Shown piece after piece: positions 1 to 6,994 of a stretch of DNA of 18,242 nt; position 1 is the stretch's first letter, and the number at the start of each line of letters is the position of its first letter. The position numbers were made by a program, and so were the translations under genes. Under the pieces are notes generated by a model. It worked only from the letters and a program-made list of their open reading frames with translations. It was not told the origin of the DNA and made no database searches. Source of the stretch: JBIOJB01 sp044450465 (GTDB lineage Bacteria; Chloroflexota; Dormibacteria; Dormibacterales; Dormibacteraceae); NCBI GenBank assembly GCA_044450465.1, contig JBIOJB010000062.1, positions 1-18,242 on the forward strand, read 5' to 3'.

Positions 1-88
1 CAGCGATCCCGATCCCGATCCGGACGACATCGTCGACCTCGCTACGATTCTCAGTGCGGCGCTCAAGCCGCCACGCCGGAGGTGATGT

Positions 89-601
89 TTGAGCCTATCG
101 CCGTCCACCCAGAGCGTGTCCACGAAAGCGGGTCAACTCCAACCCGCAGCGGTGCTTGCAGACAGTGCAGTCATCGTCGTCGCTCGAGACGATGACTACA
201 TATTTGCACTGCTGCAGTCAAGCATTCACGACGTTTGGGCGCGCGGACTGGGCACCCAACTTCGAGAAGTCGAGAGCGGGTTTCGTTACACACCGACGAC
301 CACGTTTGAAACGTTCCCATTTCCGCGCCCCACTGCGACACTGGCCGATGCGATTGCGAAGGAGGGGGCCGAGCTGAATCGGCTTCGAGAGGGGTGGCTG
401 AACCCAGCCGGCGCAAGCGCCGACGAGCTCGAGAAGAGAACCCTCACGAATCTCTACAACGAACGTCCGGCATGGCTGCGGCAGGTCCACGAGCGCCTTA
501 ACCACCGACTTCTAGAGGCATATGGCTTGCCGACAGACATCTCCGATGAGGATCTGCTGAGGCACCTACTCGACCTCAACCTCAGTCGCGAAGCGGTCTA
601 G
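89..601 (+). CDS. C-terminal remnant of a class I SAM-dependent DNA methyltransferase (Eco57I/MmeI-like)
   Basis: The 170-residue product matches only the C-terminal end of large restriction-type adenine methyltransferases, which normally run to many hundreds of residues. Recognisable blocks are VARDDDYIFALLQSS, GFRYTPTTTFETFPFP (the target-recognition/specificity tail), a WLNPAGAS stretch, RTLTNLYNERPAWL and a final LLDLNL. The methylase catalytic core (SAM motif and NPPY) is absent, so it cannot methylate on its own. The TTG start at 89 is only the first available start. The same frame upstream hits TGA at 83-85, and the residues before it do not look like methyltransferase, so the 5' part is lost or broken. 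A GGAGGTGATG at 78-87 also puts an ATG at 85 in another frame that stops after 37 codons. Base composition is lower in GC than in later genes. I read it as a decayed defence gene. Confidence 0.7.
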   Translation: MSLSPSTQSVSTKAGQLQPAAVLADSAVIVVARDDDYIFALLQSSIHDVWARGLGTQLREVESGFRYTPTTTFETFPFPRPTATLADAIAKEGAELNRLREGWLNPAGASADELEKRTLTNLYNERPAWLRQVHERLNHRLLEAYGLPTDISDEDLLRHLLDLNLSREAV

Positions 602-824
602 CTCGCAACGTCGCCGGTCAGGCCCTTGGCTACTTAGCGCCGCCTTGAATCCCGGGGGATCGCCCGAAGACCCTTGCGGCCGCCCTGGGCGTAGTTTCAG
701 GCCGTGACCTTCACTACCGGCGTGCGACCACTTAGTGTGTCAAATAGTGTGTCAAATAGTGTGTCAGTCGAGTCTCCAGCCAACCATGCCGGCAGACCCG
801 ACCGCCATTCTGTATTCGGAAATT
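602..824. other. Intergenic stretch between methyltransferase remnant and tRNA-Ala
   Basis: This stretch of 223 bases has no convincing gene on either strand. It holds the 12-bp tandem repeat described separately. A minus-strand open frame that runs through the tRNA across this stretch has no recognisable domain. No integrase, transposase or clear second copy of the tRNA 3' end was seen. Confidence 0.5.
733..766. repeat. 12-bp tandem direct repeat, about 2.8 copies
   Basis: The unit TAGTGTGTCAAA occurs exactly at 733-744 and 745-756. A third, partial copy (TAGTGTGTCA) lies at 757-766. The array sits about 60 bases beyond the 3' end of tRNA-Ala on the minus strand. On that strand each unit reads TTTGACACACTA, which contains TTGACA, so it resembles a repeated -35 box, or a repeated FDTL peptide if translated. 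The function is unknown: it could be replication slippage, an accessory recombinase-binding array near an attachment site, or the decayed 3' end of a mobile gene. Confidence 0.75.
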
Positions 825-900
<76 letters not shown>

Positions 901-990
901 ACGACGCGCACCCAGCGAGTAGTTAAGGATACCGCCCACCACCGGCCGCCCCGATAGCGCGGCTACCATCAATCGCGGAAACACGGCCGA

Positions 991-1677
991 ATGCAGACCA
1001 GAGAGATCACCGGCGACGAGCTCAAAGGCGGGGCCTACCTGGCAGTACCCGGTACTCCTGGACCTCACGCCGGCGTGGTCGTCATCCACGAGGCGTACGG
1101 GCTCAACGACAACATCAGGGACATCACGCGGCGTTTGGCCGAGGCCGGGCACGTGGCTCTTGCGGTCGATCTCTTCTCGGGTCGTAATCGCGCCGTCTGC
1201 ATGACCCGCTACATGGCCGGCATGCTCCGCGGTTCAGTCGACCGCTATGGCGTGAACGACCTGAAGGACGGACTCACCTTTCTGTCATCGCTGCCGGCGG
1301 TCGACCCCCAACGTGTCGGCGCGATCGGCTTCTGCATGGGTGGTGGTTTTGCGATCGCTTGGGCGTGCACGGACACTCGGCTTCGGGCTATCGCGCCGTT
1401 TTACGGCTCCAACCCGCGGCCGCTCGATCGGGTGGTGCAACGAATGTGCCCTGTCGTCGGGTCGTACCCCGAGAAGGACTTCACGGCCGGCGCGGGCCGG
1501 GCCCTCGATCGGGCCCTCACCGGCTTCAAGATCGAGCACGACATCAAGGTCTATCCCGGAGCTCGGCATTCCTTCTTCAACGACACGGGAAGAGCCTTTG
1601 ACAAGGAAGCGGCTGACGACTCGTGGCGCCGCGTGTTGGAATTCTTCGGAAACCACCTGGCTGCAAGCGCCTCGTGA
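991..1677 (+). CDS. Dienelactone hydrolase family protein
   Basis: This is a 228-residue alpha/beta hydrolase, close to the usual 230-250 residues of the dienelactone hydrolase (DLH) family. The nucleophile elbow is GFCMGG with Cys115 in place of serine, as in true DLH enzymes. Asp163 (in PEKDFTAG) and His193 (in PGARHSFFND) complete the triad, and His33-Glu34 matches the conserved glutamate near the active site. No signal peptide is present, so it should be cytoplasmic. Family members open lactone rings such as 4-carboxymethylenebutenolide in chlorocatechol breakdown, but many paralogues have other substrates. No aromatic-pathway genes are nearby, so the substrate is open. It is the first gene of a three-gene overlapping operon; its TGA overlaps the next GTG start. 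A TACCAT at 964-969 is a weak -10 candidate. No strong ribosome site precedes the ATG. Confidence 0.88.
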   Translation: MQTREITGDELKGGAYLAVPGTPGPHAGVVVIHEAYGLNDNIRDITRRLAEAGHVALAVDLFSGRNRAVCMTRYMAGMLRGSVDRYGVNDLKDGLTFLSSLPAVDPQRVGAIGFCMGGGFAIAWACTDTRLRAIAPFYGSNPRPLDRVVQRMCPVVGSYPEKDFTAGAGRALDRALTGFKIEHDIKVYPGARHSFFNDTGRAFDKEAADDSWRRVLEFFGNHLAASAS

Positions 1678-2447
1678 ACGTTCTGGTGACGGGCGGGACC
1701 GGCGCCCTCGGCCGCGCCCTGGTTCCGCAGCTGAGAGAAGCCGACCACGTGGTCCGGGTGCTCAGCCGCAGAGCCCACAAGGACCCCAATGCCGTGGTTG
1801 GGGACCTCGTGTCGGGGGCAGGCCTCGAAACAGCGGTCGCGGGAATCGACACCATCGTTCACGCCGCCTCAGCCACCACCCAGCTCACCAAGGGCGAGGC
1901 CATCGACGTCGCGGGCACTCGCCGTCTGCTGCAGCTCGCACGCGCGGCCGACGTCCGGCACGCAATTCTGGTCTCGATCGTCGGCATCGAGGACGTCCCG
2001 TATCCCTACTACCGCGTCAAGTTGGCGGCCGAGGCGGTCGTACGCGAGGGCATTGTTCCCTGGACCATCCTCCGAGCGACGCAGTTCCACACCCTGATGG
2101 AGGTGTTCCTCGGTGGGTTCTGCCGCGTGCCCGGGCTGGCCTCAGTGCCTTTCCGTTGGCAGTTTCAACCCGTCGACACCAGGGACGTTGGGCGACGCCT
2201 GGTCGAAATCGCGGGCCACGAGCCGGCCGGGATGCTGCCAGATTTCGGAGGACCCGAGGTGCGCAGCTTCGAAAGCATCGCACGCTCCTGGCTGGCGGCG
2301 CGTGGGCTCCACAGGTGGCTCGTCAACCTGCCACTGCCCCTGAAGGCCAGCCGGCAGATCGCCTCGGGCAAGCTGCTCTGTCCCGAACATCGCGACGGGG
2401 CGATCACGTTCGAGCAATACCTCGCGGCGAGGTACTACACGTCATGA
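1674..2447 (+). CDS. Atypical short-chain dehydrogenase / NmrA-like NAD(P)-binding protein
   Basis: The GTG at 1674 overlaps the hydrolase stop (GTGA) and gives a 257-residue protein that starts directly on the first beta strand, as this family does. The frame is open further upstream, but that DNA codes for the hydrolase. The nucleotide-binding loop TGGTGALG (residues 6-13) defines an extended or atypical SDR Rossmann fold. VHAASATT (62-69) lines the cofactor pocket, and a Tyr-x3-Lys (Tyr112/Lys116, in YPYYRVK) sits at the usual catalytic place. Members bind NAD(P)H and act as sugar or steroid-type dehydrogenases, quinone reductases or non-catalytic redox sensors; which applies cannot be told. 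The 3' end overlaps the next gene by ATGA, so all three genes are probably translationally coupled. Confidence 0.85.
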   Translation: MNVLVTGGTGALGRALVPQLREADHVVRVLSRRAHKDPNAVVGDLVSGAGLETAVAGIDTIVHAASATTQLTKGEAIDVAGTRRLLQLARAADVRHAILVSIVGIEDVPYPYYRVKLAAEAVVREGIVPWTILRATQFHTLMEVFLGGFCRVPGLASVPFRWQFQPVDTRDVGRRLVEIAGHEPAGMLPDFGGPEVRSFESIARSWLAARGLHRWLVNLPLPLKASRQIASGKLLCPEHRDGAITFEQYLAARYYTS

Positions 2448-2932
2448 GCCGGTTGGCCGATCGCTTCGGGCGAACGGGCGCAGCTGCGCTGACCAGCCTT
2501 ATCTGGGCCGTCCCCATGGCCGCCTGGGCCGGATCCGCCGACCTCTCGCCCATCGACAAGACGGCCTATCCGTGGATCGCTCTGACCATCGGCCTCCTGA
2601 TGCTCGTGGTCTGGCTGTTCCTGCTCACACGCCTCTCGCGTGCAGCGGTCACCCCACGCCAACGACGCCTCGACCTCGGTCAAATGTCCACGTCGGAGAA
2701 GCGCTGGACGCTGGCGCTCGCCGCTTGCGTCACTGGGCTGATCGCCTGGCTCAACGCCGCGGCCACCGTCGATTGGGGCCCGCTCGGCTCCGCCATCAGC
2801 TCCGGCAAGATCGGACCTCTGCTTCTGGCGGCCGGCCTGGCCATCTTCCTGGCGGCGATGATCGTCGGGATCTGGCTGAGCTGGCGCCGCTCCAGCGACG
2901 CTTTCCGCCGCCGAGCCGCCAAGGCCGTGTAA
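2444..2932 (+). CDS. Hypothetical four-helix membrane protein
   Basis: The start is the ATG that overlaps the preceding TGA (ATGA at 2444-2447), giving 162 residues. I do not recognise a family. Hydrophobic segments lie at about 11-30 (possibly a signal-like helix ending AAWAGSA), 43-63, 88-107 and 122-147. A basic loop (TPRQRR) lies between helices two and three, and a strongly basic C-terminus (RRSS..FRRRAAK) should stay in the cytoplasm. No catalytic motif is visible. As the third gene of an overlapping operon with a hydrolase and an SDR, it may anchor or serve the same process; that is inference only. A GC-rich inverted repeat after the stop (2941-2947 with 2963-2969) lacks a T-run and is not a convincing terminator. 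Confidence 0.75.
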   Translation: MSRLADRFGRTGAAALTSLIWAVPMAAWAGSADLSPIDKTAYPWIALTIGLLMLVVWLFLLTRLSRAAVTPRQRRLDLGQMSTSEKRWTLALAACVTGLIAWLNAAATVDWGPLGSAISSGKIGPLLLAAGLAIFLAAMIVGIWLSWRRSSDAFRRRAAKAV

Positions 2933-2983
2933 GGCCCCACCGGCCGGCTTCACATCGACCGTCCGGCCGCCCCTCGCGGAATA

Positions 2984-3005
2984 GATGCTTGCGCACGCAA
3001 GTATC
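2984..3005. promoter_or_regulatory. 22-bp palindrome, probable MarR-type operator
   Basis: The core is CTTGCG-CA-CGCAAG, flanked by GAT and ATC. Every position pairs with its mirror except one on each arm and the central two. TTGC/GCAA half-sites with this spacing are typical of MarR-family operators. It lies 39 bases before the YceI start, and a MarR-family gene follows YceI. The left arm could overlap a -35-like TTGCGC (2989-2994) with a weak TAGCGG 16 bases on (3011-3016), which would suit repression by blocking polymerase. The regulator assignment is inference. Confidence 0.7.
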
Positions 3006-3043
3006 ACTGGTAGCGGTTCCAGAAAATTCGGGAGGAGATCCAG

Positions 3044-3592
3044 ATGATCAGATACGAACTCGACCCATATCACACGACGATCGGCTTTTCGGCCAAGCAC
3101 CTGGCGGTGTCCACCGTCCGCGGCCACTTCACCAAGTTCGAGGGCGAATTCGAAGGACCCGAGAACGACCTCACCAAGGCGCGAGGCGAAGTCAAGATCG
3201 ACGTCTCGAGCATCACGACCAACACCGACCAGCGCGACAACCACTTGCGCTCGGCAGACTTCTTCGAGGCTGAGAAGTACCCCTACGTCACCTTCAAGGT
3301 GACTGGTATCGAGAAGATCGACGGAAACGAGTACAAGGTGCGCGGCGATCTGACGATCAAGGACACGACGAAGATGGTCACCCTCGACGCCACCCTCGAC
3401 GGGCGGGTCGCGGACCCGTTCGGCGGTAAGGAGCGGCTTGGAGTGACGGCGAGCGGCCAGATCAACCGCATGGACTTCGGCCTGAACTGGGACGGCCTCG
3501 CCGGCGCGATCCCGCTGGCCAGCCACAACGTCAAGCTGACGATCGAGGCCGAGGTCGTGGCCAAGGTCGCCGAGCTCGCGCAGTCTGCCTAA
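3044..3592 (+). CDS. YceI family protein
   Basis: This 182-residue single-domain protein has the full YceI pattern: a start in YELDPYHTTIGFSAKHL, then VRGHFTKFEGEFEG, a central DNHLRSADFFEAEKYPYVTFK, then VRGDLTIKDTTKMVTLDATLDG, and a closing FGLNWD..GAIPLASHNVKLTIEAEV. The family folds as a lipocalin-like barrel that binds long polyisoprenoids or other amphiphiles. Periplasmic members carry a signal peptide; this one does not, so it is probably cytoplasmic. The ATG is fixed by a strong GGAGGAG ribosome site at 3031-3037. The leader contains a MarR-type palindrome, and the MarR gene lies 63 bases downstream on the same strand, separated by a hairpin. Inducible expression in response to a small hydrophobic ligand is a reasonable inference. 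Confidence 0.93.
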   Translation: MIRYELDPYHTTIGFSAKHLAVSTVRGHFTKFEGEFEGPENDLTKARGEVKIDVSSITTNTDQRDNHLRSADFFEAEKYPYVTFKVTGIEKIDGNEYKVRGDLTIKDTTKMVTLDATLDGRVADPFGGKERLGVTASGQINRMDFGLNWDGLAGAIPLASHNVKLTIEAEVVAKVAELAQSA

Positions 3593-3605
3593 CCCCTCCC
3601 ACATC

Positions 3606-3636
3606 GAAGGGCCGGGCCGAAATGGTCCGGCCCTTC
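3606..3636 (+). terminator. Hairpin terminator after YceI gene
   Basis: The arms GAAGGGCCGGGCC (3606-3618) and GGTCCGGCCCTTC (3624-3636) form a 13-bp stem with one G-U pair around a GAAAT loop. Only a short pyrimidine-rich tail (CTTATCTACC) follows, so termination may be partial, letting some transcripts read on into the MarR gene. Confidence 0.75.
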
Positions 3637-3655
3637 CTTATCTACCTATATCTAT

Positions 3656-4135
3656 GTGACTCCCTCGGTGAATACCATGTGTGACGTGACCAAGGCCAGC
3701 CAGGCTCGCGCGCTCGAGGTGTGGGAGTGCCTCTCTCGAATGCACAGCTCGATCTCGGCCGCCCTCGAGAAGGAGATGCCGCCCCGGGCCGGGATCACAC
3801 TGGCCTGGTACGAGGTGCTCGCGAAGCTCAAGCAGGCCCCCGGCGAGATGCTTCGCTTCCAGAACCTCGCACACGAAGCCGGCCTGACCGAGAGCGGCGC
3901 CTCTAGGCGGCTCGAGCAGATGCTCAAGGCAGGGCTCATCGAACGCCTCTCCTGCCCGACCGACCGGCGCGGCGTCTACGCGCACGTCACCGTTATGGGA
4001 AATCGTGCCTATGGCAAGGCGCATGCGGTGTTCGTAGCCAGCCTGGACCGAAATCTCGGTCGCCAGCTGAACGGCGCTGACGCCGAGGAAATCCACGCCG
4101 CGCTGTCGCGACTTGGAGACGCCCAACCGGTCTAG
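3656..4135 (+). CDS. MarR family transcriptional regulator
   Basis: This 159-residue winged-helix regulator is the normal length for MarR. The helix-turn-helix lies around residues 65-95 (LRFQNLAHEAGLTESGASRRLEQMLKAGLIER), followed by the wing CPTDRRGVYAHVTVMG. Helices at both ends should make the dimer interface. GTG at 3656 is the first start; GTG 3668 and ATG 3677 (152 residues) are alternatives, and none has a clear ribosome site. TATCTA at 3639-3644 and TATATC at 3647-3652 are possible -10 boxes that would leave almost no leader, so it may be leaderless. Cysteines at 9, 25 and 100 could allow redox sensing but do not match a known OhrR pattern that I can verify. The palindrome before the YceI gene is its likely operator; none was seen at its own start. 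Confidence 0.9.
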   Translation: MTPSVNTMCDVTKASQARALEVWECLSRMHSSISAALEKEMPPRAGITLAWYEVLAKLKQAPGEMLRFQNLAHEAGLTESGASRRLEQMLKAGLIERLSCPTDRRGVYAHVTVMGNRAYGKAHAVFVASLDRNLGRQLNGADAEEIHAALSRLGDAQPV

Positions 4136-4145
4136 GTCTTCCGGG

Positions 4146-4568
4146 TCAGGCTCCTTCGGCCTTCCTGGCCAGGTTGGCCAGCAGCGTGCCGAACTCTTTC
4201 GCCACCTGCGGGCCTAGCATCCCGCCCATGACCGGCCCGAGCGGTCCCCCGACCTCGACCGTCTGGCTGATCTTCGTCTTGGCTCCCGCCGGCTCGATCC
4301 GGCAGTTGAAACGAAACCGGGTGCCTGGCACGACGCTGGTCAGAAGCGCGAAGCCGCGGCCGGCCTGAACGTCGGCGAGCTGCATCTTGTGATGCTGCCC
4401 GGCGCGAGTGTTCATCACACCGGTCGCTCCCGATGTGAAGCCGCTCGACCAGTCCATGGTCGAGACGTTCGGGTTCCACTCGCCCCACGTGGACATGTCC
4501 GACCAGATCTTCCAGACCGCTTCCGCGGACGCCGAGGTCTCCACCGACGTCCCGTACTCCTTGCCCAT
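4146..4568 (-). CDS. SRPBCC family protein (polyketide cyclase/dehydrase-like)
   Basis: The ATG at 4568, preceded by GGAG seven bases upstream, gives 140 residues, the usual size of a single START-like helix-grip fold. The first strand (YGTSVETSASAEAVWKIWSDMSTWGEWNP) is the signature of the polyketide cyclase/dehydrase branch. The strand KISQTVEVGGPLGPVMGGML and the final long helix are also present. Such proteins hold a hydrophobic ligand in a deep cavity; few are enzymes and the ligand cannot be predicted here. The longer open frame to 4835 runs into the divergent Hsp70-like gene and is not part of it. It shares a 57-bp promoter region with that gene, which hints at joint control. Confidence 0.9.
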   Translation of the reverse strand: MGKEYGTSVETSASAEAVWKIWSDMSTWGEWNPNVSTMDWSSGFTSGATGVMNTRAGQHHKMQLADVQAGRGFALLTSVVPGTRFRFNCRIEPAGAKTKISQTVEVGGPLGPVMGGMLGPQVAKEFGTLLANLARKAEGA

Positions 4569-4611
4569 TCTCACACTCCGCTTGAAACGAACCCGTGGTT
4601 CGCAGGCGACA

Positions 4612-4619
4612 TTTATAGT
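4612..4619. promoter_or_regulatory. Overlapping divergent -10 boxes between SRPBCC and Hsp70-like genes
   Basis: The plus strand reads TATAGT at 4614-4619 and the minus strand reads TATAAA at 4617-4612, so two opposite -10 boxes share four bases. On the plus strand transcription would start close to 4626, the GTG of the Hsp70-like gene, implying a leaderless mRNA. On the minus strand it would start near 4605, leaving a leader of about 37 bases that contains GGAG. No good -35 is seen for either direction. Confidence 0.5.
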
Positions 4620-4625
4620 CGCGTC

Positions 4626-5924
4626 GTGCCCCAATCCGCAGAGCCGCTCGGGTATGGCATCGACTTCGGGACCAGCAACAGCGCCGTATCGATCGCGTAT
4701 CCGGACCGGGTAGATGTGCTCGCCCTGGGCGGGTCGCGGTCGTCGATGACGCTTCCATCCTTTGTCTACCTCCACCGCGCCGGCGGGCGCGAAGCGGGAG
4801 ACGAAGCGGTGAAGACATTCCTCAAGTCCGGGCACGAGAAGACCGACTGCTGGAACTGCTCGCTCGCACCCTATGGCTGGGACACGGACTGCCGCCAGTA
4901 CCGAAAAGGAGGCGGCTGCAGTGACGCCCGGCTCCTCTCAGGCGTCAAGCACGAGCTCGCGAAGTTGGGCTTCGCGGGCACCAACTCCTGGGCCACCGAT
5001 TTCAGCGTCGGCTCGCTTGTCAGCGTGGTGCTGCGCCGGCTCAAGCAGGAGGCGGACTCGGCGACCGGCCAGGACGTCGGCGCCGTGGTGCTCGGCCATC
5101 CTGTCGTCTTCGCCGGAGCCGACCCGGCCAACCGCGAGGCGGGCGACGCCGAGGCGTTTCGCCGGCTGGAGCACGCGGCGGCCGAGGCGGGCTTCGCGAC
5201 GGTCGCGTTTCTCCCCGAGCCGACCGCGGCCGTGATCGGCGAGCCTGTTCACAAGGGCGTGGAGGTTGCGGTCGACTTTGGCGGCGGGACGTTCGACGTC
5301 GCAGTGCTCGATTCCCGCGAGGGCGATCCGCGAATCGCGGGCATGGCGGGCATCGCGATCGGTGGCGAGATGCTCGACGGCGTCCTGTTCGAGACTAGTG
5401 TCGGACCGGCGCTGGGCCTGGAGGTGCTGCCCAACTGGCTCTTCAACGAGCTGCGCACTGCGAGCTCCGTACGCCTGCTCATGGCCGACCCCGGTATACC
5501 GTCCATCCTCGCCCGGATCGGCGGTGAGCCCGCGGATCTCGTCCACTCACTTCTCTATGAAGGCAACGCCTACGACTTCTATCGGTCCATCGAGGCGGCC
5601 AAGATCGAGCTGTCGAGTGTTGCGCAGACCGATCTCGAGTTCGCTCCATTGGGACTCAAGGTGGCCGTGCGCCGCTCGGCGTTTGAGGCCGTCATCCGTC
5701 CAGAGCTGGACCTCGTCCAGAAGACGGTCCAGGAGGCCTTGAAGCAGGCGGGCGTGAAGACGGCCGACGTCGACAGGGTGCTGCTGACGGGTGGATCGGC
5801 CTACATTCCCGCGTTCCGCAAGGACCTGGTGGATGCGTTTGGAGCTGAGAGGCTCGAACAGCGCGACGCATTCACCGCCGTGGTTCACGGTCTTGGTGTC
5901 CGCGCCCAGCAGCTGTGGGGCTGA
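4626..5924 (+). CDS. Hsp70-like ATPase, YegD-type, with a four-cysteine insertion
   Basis: From GTG 4626 the product is 432 residues, the length of an Hsp70 nucleotide-binding domain with little or no substrate-binding domain, as in YegD. Visible ATPase signatures are phosphate-1 GIDFGTSNSAVSIA (11-24), the connect motif EPTAAV, phosphate-2 AVDFGGGTFDVAVLD, then IGGEMLD, the helix SIEAAKIELSSV that matches the YegD family, and the adenosine motif LLTGGSAYIPAFRKDL. Cys75, Cys78, Cys89 and Cys98 form C-x2-C-x10-C-x8-C in subdomain I, a place where ordinary DnaK has no cysteine cluster; it could bind zinc or be redox-active. Family members are ATP-dependent chaperone-like proteins with poorly known clients. 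The gene is divergent from the SRPBCC gene and probably leaderless (TATAGT just upstream). Confidence 0.88.
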   Translation: MPQSAEPLGYGIDFGTSNSAVSIAYPDRVDVLALGGSRSSMTLPSFVYLHRAGGREAGDEAVKTFLKSGHEKTDCWNCSLAPYGWDTDCRQYRKGGGCSDARLLSGVKHELAKLGFAGTNSWATDFSVGSLVSVVLRRLKQEADSATGQDVGAVVLGHPVVFAGADPANREAGDAEAFRRLEHAAAEAGFATVAFLPEPTAAVIGEPVHKGVEVAVDFGGGTFDVAVLDSREGDPRIAGMAGIAIGGEMLDGVLFETSVGPALGLEVLPNWLFNELRTASSVRLLMADPGIPSILARIGGEPADLVHSLLYEGNAYDFYRSIEAAKIELSSVAQTDLEFAPLGLKVAVRRSAFEAVIRPELDLVQKTVQEALKQAGVKTADVDRVLLTGGSAYIPAFRKDLVDAFGAERLEQRDAFTAVVHGLGVRAQQLWG

Positions 5925-5943
5925 ACGACCGGGCCGCGCCTTA

Positions 5944-6936
5944 CTAGCTCTCGGCGAGCGTCAGCGCTCCTTGAGTGACAGGCGACGCCTTCTCCTTGGT
6001 CCAGTTGAGGAAGGCGATCACCGCCAGCAGCAGGATGGTGCCCAGGACCTGCGCCGGATAAAGCGGTTGGTTGAACCCCATCGGGGGCGGTGCCGAAGCA
6101 ATCAGCGTCGCCGCCACCGGATACGCGAGCTCGGCAAGTGTGGCCAGCGAGGCGGGCGTCCTTGAAAGCGCTCGATAGTAGAGCAGCAGCGCCAGCAGGC
6201 CCGGGATCAGCGCGATGGCGAGCAGGTTGGGCACGAAATCGCTGACCTGGTAGTGCGTGAAGCCCGCGGGTCCGTACTGAACGAGCGAGATGGTGATCAG
6301 CACCGGAAGCGCCAGGGTGAATCGCAGCGAGGTCATGCTCCAGAAGCTGATCGAGCCCAGGGCGAAACGGCCGAACACGGTTCCGCCGGCCCACAGCGCC
6401 GCGGCGCCCAGCGCCAGCAGCCCCGCCTCGAGGCGGCCCTTCTGCAGCGCGGATATCGGGTCCTGCGGGTCCTTGGCGAACACGACCATGTAGACCGCGA
6501 TCAGGGCCACGGCCGCCGCCGGCCAGAACCATGGACGGCGGCGCTCGCCCAGCACGATCCAGGCCAGAAGGATCGCCATCAGCGGCTGCGTCTGCTGCAG
6601 TACGAACGTCTCGGCGTATATGCGGTAGGAGAACGAGGCCGTGAACAGGATGGTGGCGATTGACTGCGCCCCTGCTGCGATCAGTCCAACCGCGAGCCAG
6701 CCGCGCGGGCCCAGGTTGCGCAGCTCCCGCCGGCTCCTGATCAGAACGGGGATCAGGAACAGCGTGACAAGGGCGTCCTCGGCGACGACGATCTGCGTGG
6801 GCTCCAGATGGCTGATGAGCTGGTTTCGAAAGTAGGCGTCCGAAGCCCAGAGGGTCGCGGCGACCGCCACGAGGAGGACCGAGTAGCGGTCGACGAACGC
6901 GCCTGCACCACGAGTTGATTCGCGCGATCCAGCCAT
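5944..6936 (-). CDS. EamA/DMT family transporter
   Basis: This is a 330-residue integral membrane protein with about ten hydrophobic helices in two repeated EamA halves. The first half carries LWASDAYFRNQLISHLEPTQIVVAEDALV and the helix QQTQPLMAILLAWIVLGERRRPWFW. The second begins ALGAAALWAGGTVFGRFAL and includes the matching ASLATLAELAYPVAATLIA. The conserved glutamate-containing repeat end (LGER) is present in the first half. The family exports or imports amino acids, nucleotide sugars and other small metabolites across the cytoplasmic membrane; specificity cannot be read. ATG 6936 has a weak GGA nine bases upstream. It converges with the Hsp70-like gene (19-base gap) and diverges from the CoA-ligase operon. 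Confidence 0.9.
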   Translation of the reverse strand: MAGSRESTRGAGAFVDRYSVLLVAVAATLWASDAYFRNQLISHLEPTQIVVAEDALVTLFLIPVLIRSRRELRNLGPRGWLAVGLIAAGAQSIATILFTASFSYRIYAETFVLQQTQPLMAILLAWIVLGERRRPWFWPAAAVALIAVYMVVFAKDPQDPISALQKGRLEAGLLALGAAALWAGGTVFGRFALGSISFWSMTSLRFTLALPVLITISLVQYGPAGFTHYQVSDFVPNLLAIALIPGLLALLLYYRALSRTPASLATLAELAYPVAATLIASAPPPMGFNQPLYPAQVLGTILLLAVIAFLNWTKEKASPVTQGALTLAES

Positions 6937-6994
6937 TGCGTTCCATTGAACCCCATTTGCGCGAAGAGGCTTCCACGCCGTCTCGGGGCGCGAT

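Noticed and set aside
1..85. Possible tail of an upstream gene ending at TGA 83-85, with an Asp-Pro repeat at its left end
   Set aside because: Only 27 residues are visible and the Asp-Pro pattern comes from a short GATCCC repeat; no family can be assigned and another frame is equally open.
1313..2443. Long arginine-rich plus-strand frame before the four-helix membrane protein
   Set aside because: It is the off-frame shadow of the hydrolase and SDR genes. The real coding part of this frame begins at ATG 2444, which overlaps the SDR stop.
2941..2969. GC-rich inverted repeat after the membrane protein as a terminator
   Set aside because: The stem is only 7 bp with a 15-base loop and no T-run; it could form by chance in such GC-rich DNA.
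2435..3604. 389-residue minus-strand open frame
   Set aside because: It is antisense to both the membrane protein and the YceI gene, which have clear domains and start signals; the translation is low-complexity with no family signature.
4389..4625. N-terminal extension of the Hsp70-like protein to 4389
   Set aside because: This part is antisense to the SRPBCC gene and lacks similarity; the phosphate-1 motif is expected near residue 10, as from GTG 4626.
4569..4835. N-terminal extension of the SRPBCC protein to 4835
   Set aside because: It overlaps the start of the Hsp70-like gene; ATG 4568 has GGAG upstream and begins at the family's first strand.
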